From Phoronis australis (Eukaryota; Phoronida; Phoronidae): DNA of 25,066 nucleotides. Shown piece by piece: positions 11,226 through 20,815 of the stretch. Below the pieces are notes generated by a model. That model saw only the letters and a program-made list of their open reading frames with translations. It ran no database searches and had not been told where the DNA came from. Location: contig NMRA01000193.1 of the NCBI GenBank assembly GCA_002633005.1, positions 705,005 to 730,070 on the forward strand. Reading direction: 5' to 3'. Numbering within the stretch: position 1 is the first letter of the stretch; each line of letters starts with the position of its first letter. The position numbers and the translations under genes are program-made.

Positions 11226-11272
11226 ACCCCGGGGATACTGTGAACTCAGTCGAAACGCATGTACTACGGGGT
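11226..11272 (+). ncRNA. Hammerhead-ribozyme-like motif, degraded
   Basis: ACCCCG (11226-11231) can pair with CGGGGT (11267-11272). Between them lie CTGTGA (11238-11243; the hammerhead core is CTGATGA, so one A is missing), a very short hairpin-capable ACTCAGT, then CGAAAC (11251-11256), a short helix GCAT-type loop, and GTA as a possible NUH cleavage triplet. The order of elements is that of a type I hammerhead, and short helices II and III are known in Penelope-like retroelement hammerheads. The core deletion and an unpaired segment next to helix I make activity doubtful. Confidence 0.25.
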
Positions 11273-11838
11273 GGGAGCTACAAATAATTAAACTGCACTA
11301 AGGATGAGGACTTTTTAGTCAAAACATTTGCTTGCAGTAAGGGATGGGCATGTCGGAATGGCGGCCTTTTGAAATTTTCTGAACGCCAGTGCGGTGCAAA
11401 ATTTACGGAGTGACACAATACTTCACAAGATCTGTAGGCTATTTTTAGGGCAAATTAACTATATCCAGCTGTGACAAGTTTCAAGGAGTCCACAGCCATG
11501 TACATGTAAAGACGACTCTGGACACAGGGTCGCGTATATTCGTATTTACTAACCGTGGTTGCTGTATATGTATGTCGTTGATGGGACTGGCTCTTATGTC
11601 ATAAACAGAAAATGTACATGTAACCGTAACACAAGATGAGCTGAAGCAAGAGATTGTATGAACAACACGTGGAATTACAAAGTTAGTCGGAACCCAAGAT
11701 GATAGACTGCTTGCAAAGATACTCTATAATATATTATAATGTCTTTGGAACTTGTCCGAAACGACAGGCAATCAAGACGTTACATGTATTTTTATTGATT
11801 AGCCCGATGACCTACCATGGTTACCACAGGTACCAAAG

Positions 11839-11994
11839 GCGTGAAGAAAGCCTGAGGAAAGCATGAACTAAACCGGAGGTAAGCGTGAGCACTAACCGGA
11901 GAGTAGGCGTGAGGCGACCGTGACTGATTTCTGTCACGCCTGCGTTCCGGTGGCGCTTCGGTCTGGCTAGGCGTGAGGTAGCCCGGAAGAAGTC
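11839..11994 (+). repeat. Right array of 11-bp units with inverted outer units
   Basis: Core GTGA/CTGA/ATGA/CGGA starts at 11841, 11852, 11863, 11874, 11885, 11897, 11909 and 11920, again eight units at 11-12 bp steps and in the same strand orientation as the left array. Outside it, GTCACGCC and TTCCGGT units at about 11953-11970 are in inverse orientation, so this end can fold on itself as the left end can. Confidence 0.75.
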
Positions 11995-12016
11995 TAAAAA
12001 CTCAGTGGCTGTACTG
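11982..12016 (-). repeat. Right terminal inverted repeat
   Basis: Reverse complement of the left end (10503-10537). It ends in CAGTGGCTGTACTG and is followed by TATA, matching the four bases before the left end. Confidence 0.85.
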
Positions 12017-12020
12017 TATA

Positions 12021-13773
12021 GAAGTTAAAGCATTGAACCATTCATTTATATCAGAAGTTTGTCGGAAACCGTTAGAAACAACCCAGCTTGGAATATAAAA
12101 ATTGAAACATTTCCTGAACTGAGTTGTCTGCAACAGCTCGTCAGCTTCTCGATGAATTTCTTTAGTTTTTTTGGTCTATTTTCGTGTCTTAGCTTCTGGA
12201 CTGTACATAACAACAGAAACATTTCCCTGTGTTGATCAGCATTGGAAAATAACGATGGAAACTGTGCTGATTTGCATAACTTGAGGTAAGGGCTATCGCA
12301 AAGGAGAGTTTTACGCCGCGGCCGGCGACATAGTTGAACGCTGCAAGGTGAGACGATTGCTTAAAGTAAAAAAACACATACTCGTTATAAGGTCTTGATT
12401 TCCTGTAAAGATCTTAGATATCAGGGTAGATATGCTGCATGCATCCATAAGGAAACGTTTTTTGTTGATTTGAATAAGATTTTGGCAGATTTTACTAGCC
12501 GGTGACCTTACTAACTTTGACCTATTTACGTGTATGATGACCAAGATTGAAACTTCAGCGAGGCCCAAAATAGCCGCCTGATCACCGTGCGTCGAAATTT
12601 TCATTAGTAAATCTTTTCTGTTTTTAGAGCAGTAAAACTGCTTTTACAGGAACGATGCCTTGAATTAATGATTTAGGTAACCCAAATGATTGAGCCCAAT
12701 AAATTTTGGCGTTGTACACGCGAATTTACTCCACCACCAGACTGCACACCAACCGTGAAATATGGCTTCTACCGTGGTCCGTTTTGGCTCTACTTTATAT
12801 CACACTTGAATACGTCACATATACAATGGCCATATTTTCATATATATGGGATAAATATAGATTATTACATGGCGAAGTTGTTATCCACCGTTATCTAGAG
12901 CCCGAGTGGATTTTGGGGAATTATCGCCCTCGTTCAAATACTTTTGCATATCACGAATCTCGATATAATAACACCCTGGTACAAACACGTACGTTGTATA
13001 ACCTATATATACACATCGTGCCGTAATATCACTTATAACACACTTAATGCAAAATAGAACGTCGAATTTCGTATACTACTAGCTCATTGCCACAATCTGT
13101 TAGACACCATTGCTGCACCGCAGAGCTTAGGACTTTCCTTGTTTAAGAGGGACTACCACGGACAGTTAAAGAGGCCTGGGGTGCAGAAAACTGAGCAGAG
13201 GAACTAGACATCTGACTCAAGTGTCCAGCAGTCTAACCCAGTGAGAGTCGACTGCACGACCCTGGGTAAAGCAAGTGGACACACCCTAGGTCACGCTGTC
13301 TCCTCTAAAGTGAGAGTCATTCACTCTGAATATTTGCAAGAACTTCTTGAAAAAATCGTGAGATTCACTATTTTTTGAAAACACAGACGATATATAAACT
13401 CTTTCAAATTATCTGCCACGCGCATACACTCAAATAATTACCCAATAAACATAACCAAATGCGTTTAATAATATACTTGAATACTACACTAAGTTTGTAA
13501 CTATTTTTAAACAGTTAGGACTTATTTCAAATGACCATGAGTCACACAGGTTTGTGCTTGGATTCGACACTGTTTTGTTTACGTCAAAACTCAAAGGTAA
13601 CATTTTCCATACAAAAATGCTACGTCTATGTCTTGCCACACCATAGAAATCTATAACCTTGGAATGCCAACTCCCGCACTTGAGGTATTTACTGCGACCC
13701 CAAGACAAGCCGCGAGAGATTGCACTGAGAATTTCCCTCTGCCTGTTCGACTGAGTTTTTGAAGGGCTAAATT
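12021..13773. other. Non-coding stretch
   Basis: No supported gene. Open frames at 12311-12604 (-), 12706-13026 and 13484-13708 (-) have no recognisable domain. A hairpin-capable segment lies at 13221-13282 (GTGTCCA/TGGACAC outer and ACCCAG/CTGGGT inner arms). The part between 13100 and 13773 is where reverse transcriptase of the neighbouring Gypsy relic would be expected, but none was seen. Confidence 0.45.
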
Positions 13774-13869
13774 CATTCTTTTATAAACAAATATATAGCG
13801 AATCCTGCAACAGTCTCAGGTTGATGACATGGGCAAAACCTCTTTGAAATTTCGTCAAAATGCCGAGGC

Positions 13870-14342
13870 TTGCCGAGCTTCTTACGGTCGTTGGTTTGTG
13901 TGTTCTTGCCGATTTGATGGCGATTGTTTTGGGTATGCAGAGTCAGCAAACCAAGTTCAACACTCGTCACTAGACTAATAAGTGTTGGACCTATAACATC
14001 AGTAATCTGGAGTTTTGTATTCAGAGTTTTGTCAAAGAAACTAGCTTGCAGTTTCTAGGGCACCAAAATTCTTAATCGGAGTTCCACCATAAGCAGATAA
14101 ATCAAAGTTGGGAGCAGGGAACAAGCTCACTGGTAATCCATTCTGATCAATGTTATTAGGGAATACTTGCTTGAAAACACGAATATGCATGACATTCAGC
14201 TCTGTGCCTGTATCGAATTTACATCTAACCATGACGTTACGCCTTGTGCAGTCTGCATCATGAAGTGGACAAATGCCTCAGTTTTGTCTGCGATAGTGTC
14301 CAGTGTGTACACTTCGACTCCTCGATCAACGTTGTATACCTT
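13870..14342 (-). pseudogene. Retropepsin-type protease (relic)
   Basis: An upstream frame (14342 to about 14240) reads VYTLDTIADKTEAF, like the spacer before Gypsy proteases. The next frame (14041-14232) has VRCKFDTGTELNVM with the catalytic D-T-G, and later LSAYGGTPIKNFGA, matching the flap-to-end region of retropepsins. A stop at 14041 and a frame change follow, and then ITDVIGPTLISLVTSVELGL (about 14010-13950) matches the ILGL end of the fold. Protease action on a gag-pol polyprotein is known for the family; this copy cannot make it in one frame. Confidence 0.7.
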
Positions 14343-14427
14343 GCGGGCACGTTGGGAAGGTTTGTGCGAGCTCTGATTTGTTTATAGGAGGCATAATTAA
14401 TCTGTATGTTTCTCTATTTGCGTCTCA

Positions 14428-14856
14428 ACAGACATTGGCAAATTGTCCCGTCATTTTGCAAAAATTGCAGACCAGTCCATACGCATGGCATGCTTCTTCC
14501 TCGCGTGCATGATGGCCACCAGAGTTGAAGCAGAAGGATTGTCTCGCCTTCTCTTTTACAGCATGCTTCTTTCCTTGGACAAACTGTTTAGGTTGAGCAC
14601 CGGAAACACCGAGTACACCACTATTTTTATGTCCTGCATGTGCACCAGTGCAGTCTCATGGGCACGTATCATATTTAATACGCTATCTAACGTGAGATCT
14701 TCTGTGGCAATAGTATTTTCTGGGGTATCAACAATAAGCTTCCGAAGACATGTTGCTGCTTTCCCATTAAAAGAAGTCCAATATAAACCTCGGCTTGCCA
14801 ACAGAAGGATGACTGACCATCCGATTACCCACTGATGGTCAAAAGGGCATAACATC
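14428..14856 (-). pseudogene. gag C-terminus with zinc knuckles (relic)
   Basis: The 14556-14855 frame ends with DLTLDSVLNMIRAHETALVHM, matching the LTL-x-x-(A/V)-L-x-x-x-R-A-x-E motif that precedes the nucleocapsid in many Gypsy gag proteins. After a frame change near 14580-14600 the knuckle region (14428-14532) reads CFNSGGHH, then CHAYGLVCNFC, then GQFANVC. In intact relatives the first box is C-x2-C-G-x-H and the second ends G-H-F-A-x-V-C. Here the second Cys is Ser and the His is Gln, so nucleic-acid binding would be lost. A stop follows directly at 14425. Confidence 0.65.
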
Positions 14857-15889
14857 CTATCATGAAAAAGCGCTATTTTTGGCTTATTGGCTGCCTCGCT
14901 ATCAGAGATGGAAGCAGCAGTTTCTGTACTTTCGTAAACATGCAGATACGTGATTATCTTGGAGAAATATTTCTGTGTGTTGCTTCCTTGGCATGTTTCT
15001 GATACTATCCATAGAACAATGGGGAGTGGCGAAAACGGCCCAGCGGAAAGGACGCACCTTGGCTATATTCCCTTCCGTGTAGCAAACGCAATGAGACTGT
15101 GTTCAGTGACGAGTTGGACCTACAGTACAATGTGTTTACTCCATGGAAGTGAAAACAGAGCCTAGGAGCAAGCATACTGCATGACCATTGACATTGGATA
15201 GCTAATCAACTGTAGTTCGTGTTTTATGTATTGATTTCATTTAATTGTTCACGTTTTGAAAAGTGGGGTAAGTCTGCACCTGGGTGAGGTTTTGGGGTAC
15301 CCAGTACACTGCCTCAGACGTTTTTATCTAATCTTATGAAACATACTCACCCAAGAAACCCTACGTGCCGTCCACATACAGCTAGCGTTAGAAACAATGA
15401 AAATTATATAGATAACATTTTCAAGGAAGTCAGACGGCGTGCTGCATGAAATCGCCATTGTTTAGTTTTTGTCAAAGATCAGAGGTCACATGTTTCATAC
15501 AAAGAAAATGTGTCTTGCCATGCCTAATAAGGAGACGTGCTTTGCCTTGTGGAAGAAAATCGAGGAAGTGAAGAGCAGTAGTTGGATCGTTTTTTTGGAA
15601 ATTTGAAACTAAAAGAGATATGCATTGACACCTACAAAAATTCGAGATCTTTACCAATAAACCGTAAAAATACCCGGTGAACAGTTTGACGTCTTTTTAG
15701 TGGCCGAAACTACTTTTGAATAATATAATTTAGGCCTGTTTATGACTAAAGACTTAAAATTTGTATAATTTAACATCAAAATTTGGGCTAAGTTAAAACA
15801 GAGTTCAGGTGGTCCGAGGCCTTTGGCGGTACATCAAACGTGCTTAGGCGGCAAGGCCGTGTCTATTACACTAATTACCCGATAATGAC
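14857..15889. other. No supported gene
   Basis: The 14.86-15.2 kb part may be more gag of the neighbouring relic, but no motif is visible. From 15.2 to 15.89 kb the sequence is AT-rich, with only a 61-codon frame at 15472-15657 (-) of unknown nature. Confidence 0.35.
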
Positions 15890-16189
15890 TCATGGGGACC
15901 CGACATCCGTTTCCTCCATGGGCAAAATGTTCCAACCTGCCCGTTTGTTCAGAAAGATAAAAAGACTTTTAAGCCTGGATGAACTAGCAAGATCAACCAG
16001 GCGGGTTATGTGTCTATCAAGTAGTAGTTTACGGTGTCTGTTGTAGACAGGGCAAATATCCACCAGATGTTGAAAAGTCTCGGCCTCCAGGGTGTATGAA
16101 CATGCCGTGTGGCCTGTAACGTTACTGTGCCGAGCTATGTCGGAGAGTTCAGTAATAACCTGGATCACCCGTCTTGACTCTGATAGCAA
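15890..16189 (-). pseudogene. LINE reverse-transcriptase C-terminal fragment
   Basis: A 99-codon frame reads ITELSDIARHSNVTGH, then CSYTLEAETFQHLVDICPVY, then NRHRKLLLDRHITRLVD and LKSLFIFLNKRAGW. The pattern C-x2-C-x4-ET-x2-HL-x2-CP-x(5)-R is the cysteine-rich tail of Jockey/CR1/RTE-like non-LTR retrotransposon polyproteins; here one Cys of the first pair is missing. No RT core is found upstream. It is a dead, 5'-truncated insertion, as is usual for LINEs. Confidence 0.5.
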
Positions 16190-16797
16190 ATCTATCTAAA
16201 CACAGCAGTTAAGACTGAAGACAAAAATTCAGAGAAGATCGTTTCATGTACCTCAAGTCGGATTATGATCGGTCTAAGTGGTTCAGAAATTTTGTCGGTT
16301 TTTGAGTCGGTGAGCACTCAAACTATCTTTTGCCACCTGTTGTGAATTCACAAAATTAAGTGACGCGGTTTTCAAGAATACTATTTGATCATGAATTTCT
16401 AAATGGAAATTTATATACATTTTGGATACCGTTAGGATCTTGTTTGTTTGAATACAATGTAGACCCTGGTGTGACCCGATTTCGGTTTAACTTAAGACAG
16501 AAAAGTTTCCTGAAACTACTTCCAGGTCACTATGTGTGATGGGGACGATTTCCACGAACCTTTGGTATTCTTAGTAAGCCTGGATTGGTGAGTATGTATA
16601 GTTTTCGGTACTTAATTTCTTTTTTGGCTACTAAAATAACGTTCAATCACATTTTACTAATACCTCTCCCGTTCGCTTTAGTAGCTGTGAAGGCCGTTTT
16701 CTCTCCCCATGTACGTGTATATTTACATTGCTGGCGTTTTGGCCATGAACTGGAGCATGTCCATCAATTTTCTTACGGTTGTAGAATTCTAGTACCG
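16190..16797. other. No supported gene
   Basis: AT-rich; a plus-strand frame at 16585-16956 is partly the shadow of the minus-strand frame at 16798-17091 and shows no domain. Confidence 0.4.
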
Positions 16798-17091
16798 TTA
16801 CCAAAAATCGCATCGAAGCCACCTCAGTGGCTCAATAAAACGCCTCGGAGTTTTATGGTTGTCCAACCCCAAAGTTGTGACTTCGAAAATTGGGCATACA
16901 TGGCCTGTGGCGCAAAGTTGCTGGCACATTCGGCATATGGAATCGAGATCGGATGAATGTTTATAAACCCTGAAGTGCATCTGTTTACAATTCAACATTA
17001 GCAGCCGGCTAAATGTAACTTTAAAAATGGCTGGAATGAAATGGTTTCTTATAATGTTTATCATCTTTTTCCAACGCAAAGCATCTACCAC
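16798..17091 (-). pseudogene. Possible second LINE C-terminal relic
   Basis: A 97-codon frame contains WKKMINIIRNHF, IFKVTFSRLLML, KQMHFRVYKHSSDLDSICRM and a Cys-rich tail. The layout, with W-x-x-I, then K-x-x-F-x-x-x-L, then DS-x-C-x-x-C, resembles the end of L1/Tx1-type LINE proteins. The match is loose and could be chance. Confidence 0.25.
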
Positions 17092-17604
17092 ACCCTCTTA
17101 ATTCGAAAAACGACCGAGCATTGTAGTTAAACCTCAAGCTCACTTCTGTTTACGCAACTAATATGAACTGGTGACACCAATGACCACATAGAGCGTCGGC
17201 GTCTTTTTTCCGTTTCATAAGCTGACCGAGCGAAAGTAATTATTACTGCAGGATCTTTACTCAGTTTAGCAAGTGTATTCATATTTTGTTGAGAACAGAC
17301 GTTGACAAATTTGAGTTGCATTGCCCCCTAGTAGCCATTCTATTTTTCCAGTCTTCCTTTGTTTCTCTGAAGTTTCTAGACAGATTTTTATGGAAATTGG
17401 TAAATACTTTCTGTTAAAGAAATGATGATATGTTTCTGTTTTCGGATGGACTTGGCATATTTTGCGCCACTTGGTGACCATTTTATGATAGAAATAGACA
17501 TCGCGAGAAGCGTGCCGTTTGCAATGACCAATTGCTTCGAAATTTTTCCTTTGATATTTTTGTAGAATGCTATTATCAGTACTGCTTAACTGGAAGTTGT
17601 TTTC

Positions 17605-17615
17605 AAAATGGCGGC
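17605..17615. promoter_or_regulatory. YY1-type motif
   Basis: AAAATGGCGGC matches the YY1 consensus AARATGGCGGC exactly. In animals this often marks the start of housekeeping genes, with the ATG sometimes used as a start codon. On the plus strand the frame from this ATG shows no recognisable protein. Confidence 0.25.
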
Positions 17616-17704
17616 TCTGACGCATTTTCATCATTTTTTCAGTACTACTGGGGTGCCACAAGGGGAAGAGGAAATGACGTGAATTTTTTCATATGAAGTC
17701 GCGC

Positions 17705-18011
17705 TCGTCAGCCACCTTCCGGCGGTGCCACCTAAATTAATATAACTGGCCTTAGCTCATAGGCTGCCTTCCGGAGGGAATCCTATATTAATATCGGAAG
17801 GGCCCGATCTCTGGCCACCTATCGACGAGGCCCCAATATTATTATAGAGGGCCTTGCTGAAAGGCAGTCAAAAAGCGGGGTCCTTGATATTAATACACAG
17901 GGCCTCACCGGAAGGCGGCCGAAGAGCGAGGCCTCTATATTGATAAAGTTGGCTCCGCACATCGACCACGTTTCGGCGAGGCCTTCTATATTAATATAGG
18001 AACCTCGCTTT
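17705..18011. repeat. 51-bp tandem repeat (minisatellite), six copies
   Basis: The AT core (consensus TATATTAATATA) recurs with its central ATTAAT at 17736, 17787, 17838, 17889, 17939 and 17990, steps of 51, 51, 51, 50 and 51. Between cores each unit has GC-rich GGCC/GAGGCC and GAAGGCGGCC-like blocks. In the best copies GAGGCC, the AT core and GGCCTC form one large palindrome. The copies are diverged, so the array is old. A 73-codon minus-strand frame passes through because 51 is a multiple of three; it is not taken as coding. Confidence 0.85.
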
Positions 18012-18217
18012 TGATGCCCGAAATTCAATTTTTTGCCCATGTCATTTTATTAAGAATAAGTCAGTTTCAATAATAAGCTGTTAATTTTGATCGATATATC
18101 CTGGTGAGCTTAGTTCACAGAGTGTGCATGATGCAAAATATTTTTCTCGAGTCCGAAGTTTCGCAAAGAACTGTCCAGTGTTGAGTTGTACCCATTGAGG
18201 ACAGTTGAACAGCGTCG

Positions 18218-19041
18218 TCACCTTGGTAGAGAAACCATTGGTACAACTCTAGTGTCCATGAGGTGCTTTACACTTTTGGCCATTTTTATCACTAGAAAAA
18301 GTAAGGCCGCAGTGGTGAAAATACATGGCAGTAGTTTCAATGGTACGCCGGGAACACCCCTTTCGAAAGTCGATATAGATATACCTAGCCAGAAAGAGAA
18401 CCAAACACAAGAATGTCCGTACAAAAACACAGTCCACTCGACAAAACGGGCCAGCTCGATGACACCGAAGACCATCATCTCGGTGCCCAGCAACCCGCAG
18501 AATAGGTATAATGCCAATGTCCGGTTCGTGGCGCCAAGATCCGTGTGTATGAACACGAGTAACGTATTCCACGTGGATACACCGAGTCGTGCTGCTATAA
18601 GGGCAAACCCGTTCAGAATTACTAGCTGGAAAAACCACTTGTCTTTGTCGCTGACTGCATGTTGGCATTCCGTTTCTTTCAGGTGAGCCACTCTCAGTAT
18701 GATCGCTAACGCAGCACAGGAGGTAATATGAGCGAATCCTATGGCTAAAACAGCCCAGCCATCTTGATCCATTCTCACTAGCTTCACCCACACGAGGCAT
18801 AGTGAAATTGTAAAAGAGAACATACCGTGTGCTGTTCGAGGTATATATCCTGGATGGCGGTAAAACCATCCTCCTTCTAGATTGCGTCTACACGTGCCTA
18901 CGCAAGAGTACAGACAAATGAGTTCCACCGAGGCGATTACGAGGTAATTAAGAACGACGCTCACGGTATGAGGCAAGGGTAGGTTCATCCTTTGAACTTT
19001 AAGGTCAAGCAAGTCGGTGATAGACAACAGCTGCTCAGCTC
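18218..19041 (-). CDS. Unrecognised seven-helix membrane protein, large exon
   Basis: An open minus-strand frame starts after a good acceptor (TGATATTTTCAG, exon from 19041, entering with two bases of a split codon) and reads AEQLLSITDLLDLKVQRMN before the first helix. About seven hydrophobic segments follow: VSVVLNYLVIASVELICLY; TAHGMFSFTISLCLVWV; GWAVLAIGFAHITSCAALAI; FFQLVILNGFALIAARLGVS; LALYLFCGLLGTEMMVFGVI; SCVWFSFWLGISIS; LKLLPCIFTTAALLFLVI. Charged loops, two Cys near CVGTCRR and a GWFYRHPGY loop separate them. It ends at TGA (18218-18220), though AAG|GTGACG at that point could also be a weak donor. The class A DRY and NPxxY motifs are absent, so it is not a standard rhodopsin-like receptor. 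The function is not known; it is probably an integral membrane protein with an exon or exons further upstream. Confidence 0.7.
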
Positions 19042-19044
19042 CTG

Positions 19045-20667
19045 AAAATATCAGCTAAGTTTGCACATACATGTGTGTCTAATAGTCTACTCAGATGGTG
19101 GTATTGTTACAGTCATGTTGACATGCACGTTTTGTTTCGATGTTGTTTGACTCGACCAGCGTATTCGCCTCATCAAGATAGGCCCACGTCGTTTGGTGGG
19201 TGTTCTTCACAGTTTGATATTAACGCTGAAATTGTTTTCATGCTCAGTATTTTTGGTTTTTGGTCTTTGCCTATTGCAAATTTTCAAAAGAAAATGGGGT
19301 CACCGAATTACTGAGATTTCCCATAACATCCTTTAACTAAAAGTGCTTTCGCGTGTACCAAAGCTTTGGTAAGTCGGAAAGGTTAACTGCGGTTGTAAAA
19401 GTAGGGGCCTAGAAGTTGTTTTTAAGCTATTTAAGCGCATACGTCGTCATATTAGAATCCACTATTTGTCCTTCACAAAGGCGATCCAGTTTCAAAATCA
19501 TGATCATCCCGATGGCGATTATGTTGTGTTGTGATTGTAGAATAAGCTAAGTTGGTGGGAACAATCTGAGACAAGAAGTTTTCTTTCACATATTTTGGTA
19601 TTTTAAAAAGAATTTCCGAATGAATTAAATATGTCCTTAGATCGCCCACCCCAACGTCCCAGTCACGACAATTTCAAAAAACACATGGAAGGATGACGTA
19701 ATAAAGGTGCACTGGATATTTTTTGAGCCATGGTTGAATTTAGCCCTCCCAATTTCATTACAATTTGATGCCTGGTGGGGTGTCTGGGCAGTTCAGGCTC
19801 TGAGCTGCATGTGAATGCCACTTTTTGCTGAGCTGCAACTTTCTTAAACTTTACTGATTGCAAACGAGAAATTGAAATTTAGCGGGAAATTCAGGTACCC
19901 TTCAGACTATGGCATTTTCAAAAGTCTGGCTACTCGACACAAAGTTTTCACCTGATTTGTGGAATGTGGATATTTCTAGACCGGCTGCATTTCCGGTAGT
20001 GGTAAAAAGGGGGGGGGCTGACTTTGGAATCAGTTTCTGTAGACTTTGTGCAAGGTTTTTGAAGTCTTTAGCCCAATTGTACTATTCTAATTTTCAAGTT
20101 TTGTACACCCTGTGGTACAGACTGTTGGACATGAGTGAACCTGGTATTTCGAGCCTCATATCAGCAAAAATTGATGAGTGCCACCACATACGTCAACAAA
20201 ACTGATTTCATTGGCCGCCTCCATTACTGTGTCATGGACTGCGGCGACACCTAGCGCGGTGTGTGGTCCGACAAAGTACCTGAGACGTCGACTACGATTG
20301 TCGATTTCTTTTTGTCAAATTCAAAATTGGGACCTGTTTTTGTTTGAAATACTGATAATAAAAATATGAGAAGTGTATAGGCTTAGGCAAAATACAGTGT
20401 ATAAGGAAAATCAAGAAAAAATCTGGTAGCGAAGCAAATATTAATTACGGGAAATACAGCACATCATGACAAAAGGGGGACTCAGTATATTGTAATCAAA
20501 GGTGAGCAGGTGAAAGTAAGAAAGTAAGTGATCAGATGATGGGCAGGTACAGAACCTGCAGGATTTTGTCCAGGAGGTGGGGAGGTGATAGACATAAGAT
20601 AGATCTGCAAAGGGAGAGGTAGGAATAGAAACGCTACATTTCTTTCCAACATAGGCATAGGAAGCAA
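19045..20667. other. No supported gene
   Basis: Sequence upstream of the seven-helix exon, intronic or intergenic. Open frames at 19663-19863 (-), 19909-20205 and 20441-20701 (-) show no domain. A nine-G run lies at 20009-20017. Confidence 0.4.
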
Positions 20668-20687
20668 GGGGGGCAGGGGGGGGGGGG
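20668..20687. repeat. Poly-G tract
   Basis: Six G, then CA, then twelve G. It lies just before the duplicated hairpin segment and is a likely cause of the nearby assembly break. Confidence 0.85.
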
Positions 20688-20704
20688 CAAGCGCCCCTCA
20701 ACCA

Positions 20705-20815
20705 AAAGTTTGGGGGCGGAGATAGCTTTCCGCCCCCAGTATTGCAGATGTTAATAAGTNAAAGTTTGGGGGCGGAGATAGCTTTCCGCCCCCAGTATTG
20801 CAGATGTTAATAAGT
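20705..20815 (+). repeat. 55-bp exact direct duplication around one N
   Basis: Positions 20705-20759 and 20761-20815 are identical over 55 bases and are separated by a single N at 20760. Each contains a strong hairpin, GGGGGCGGA with TCCGCCCCC around GATAGCT. Identity on both sides of an N is what an unmerged contig overlap looks like, so the true genome probably has one copy. Confidence 0.9.

Larger units (their letters stand above)
10503..12016. mobile_element. Non-autonomous DNA transposon with TIRs and 11-bp subterminal arrays
   Basis: The ends are inverted copies: both start CAGTACAGCCACTG reading inward, 14 of 14 identical, and similarity continues through TTAGACT to a CCGG about 35 nt in. 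The element is flanked by TATA on both sides (10499-10502 and 12017-12020), so the target duplication is TA or TATA. A TA target with CAGT termini fits the Tc1/mariner/pogo group; a 4-bp duplication would fit other superfamilies, so the class is left open. Each end carries a subterminal array of an 11-bp motif. No transposase-like open frame was found in the 1514 bp, so it is read as non-autonomous. Confidence 0.8.
13774..14856 (-). mobile_element. Ty3/Gypsy retrotransposon relic (gag end and protease)
   Basis: Read on the minus strand, the order is gag C-terminal region, zinc knuckle, spacer and retropepsin-type protease, as in Ty3/Gypsy gag-pol. At least three frame changes and in-frame stops separate the parts. 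No LTRs, reverse transcriptase or integrase were seen, so this is a 5'-internal fragment of an old insertion. Confidence 0.7.

Noticed and set aside
12706-13026. 106-codon plus-strand frame
   Set aside because: Tyr/Ile-rich translation of AT-rich DNA, overlapped by another open frame, with no domain.
14443-14835. 130-codon plus-strand open frame
   Set aside because: It lies opposite the Gypsy gag relic, whose motifs are recognisable on the minus strand.
17266-17661. 131-codon minus-strand open frame
   Set aside because: No domain, signal or splice evidence; the ATG lies in an AT-rich stretch and chance openness is plausible.
17819-18040. 73-codon minus-strand frame with repeated residues
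   Set aside because: It is open only because the 51-bp tandem unit is a multiple of three; the repeat is palindromic and diverged, not coding-like.
18186-18869. Plus-strand 166-codon and minus-strand 206-codon open frames
   Set aside because: Both overlap the seven-helix exon in other frames and show no domain or hydrophobic pattern.
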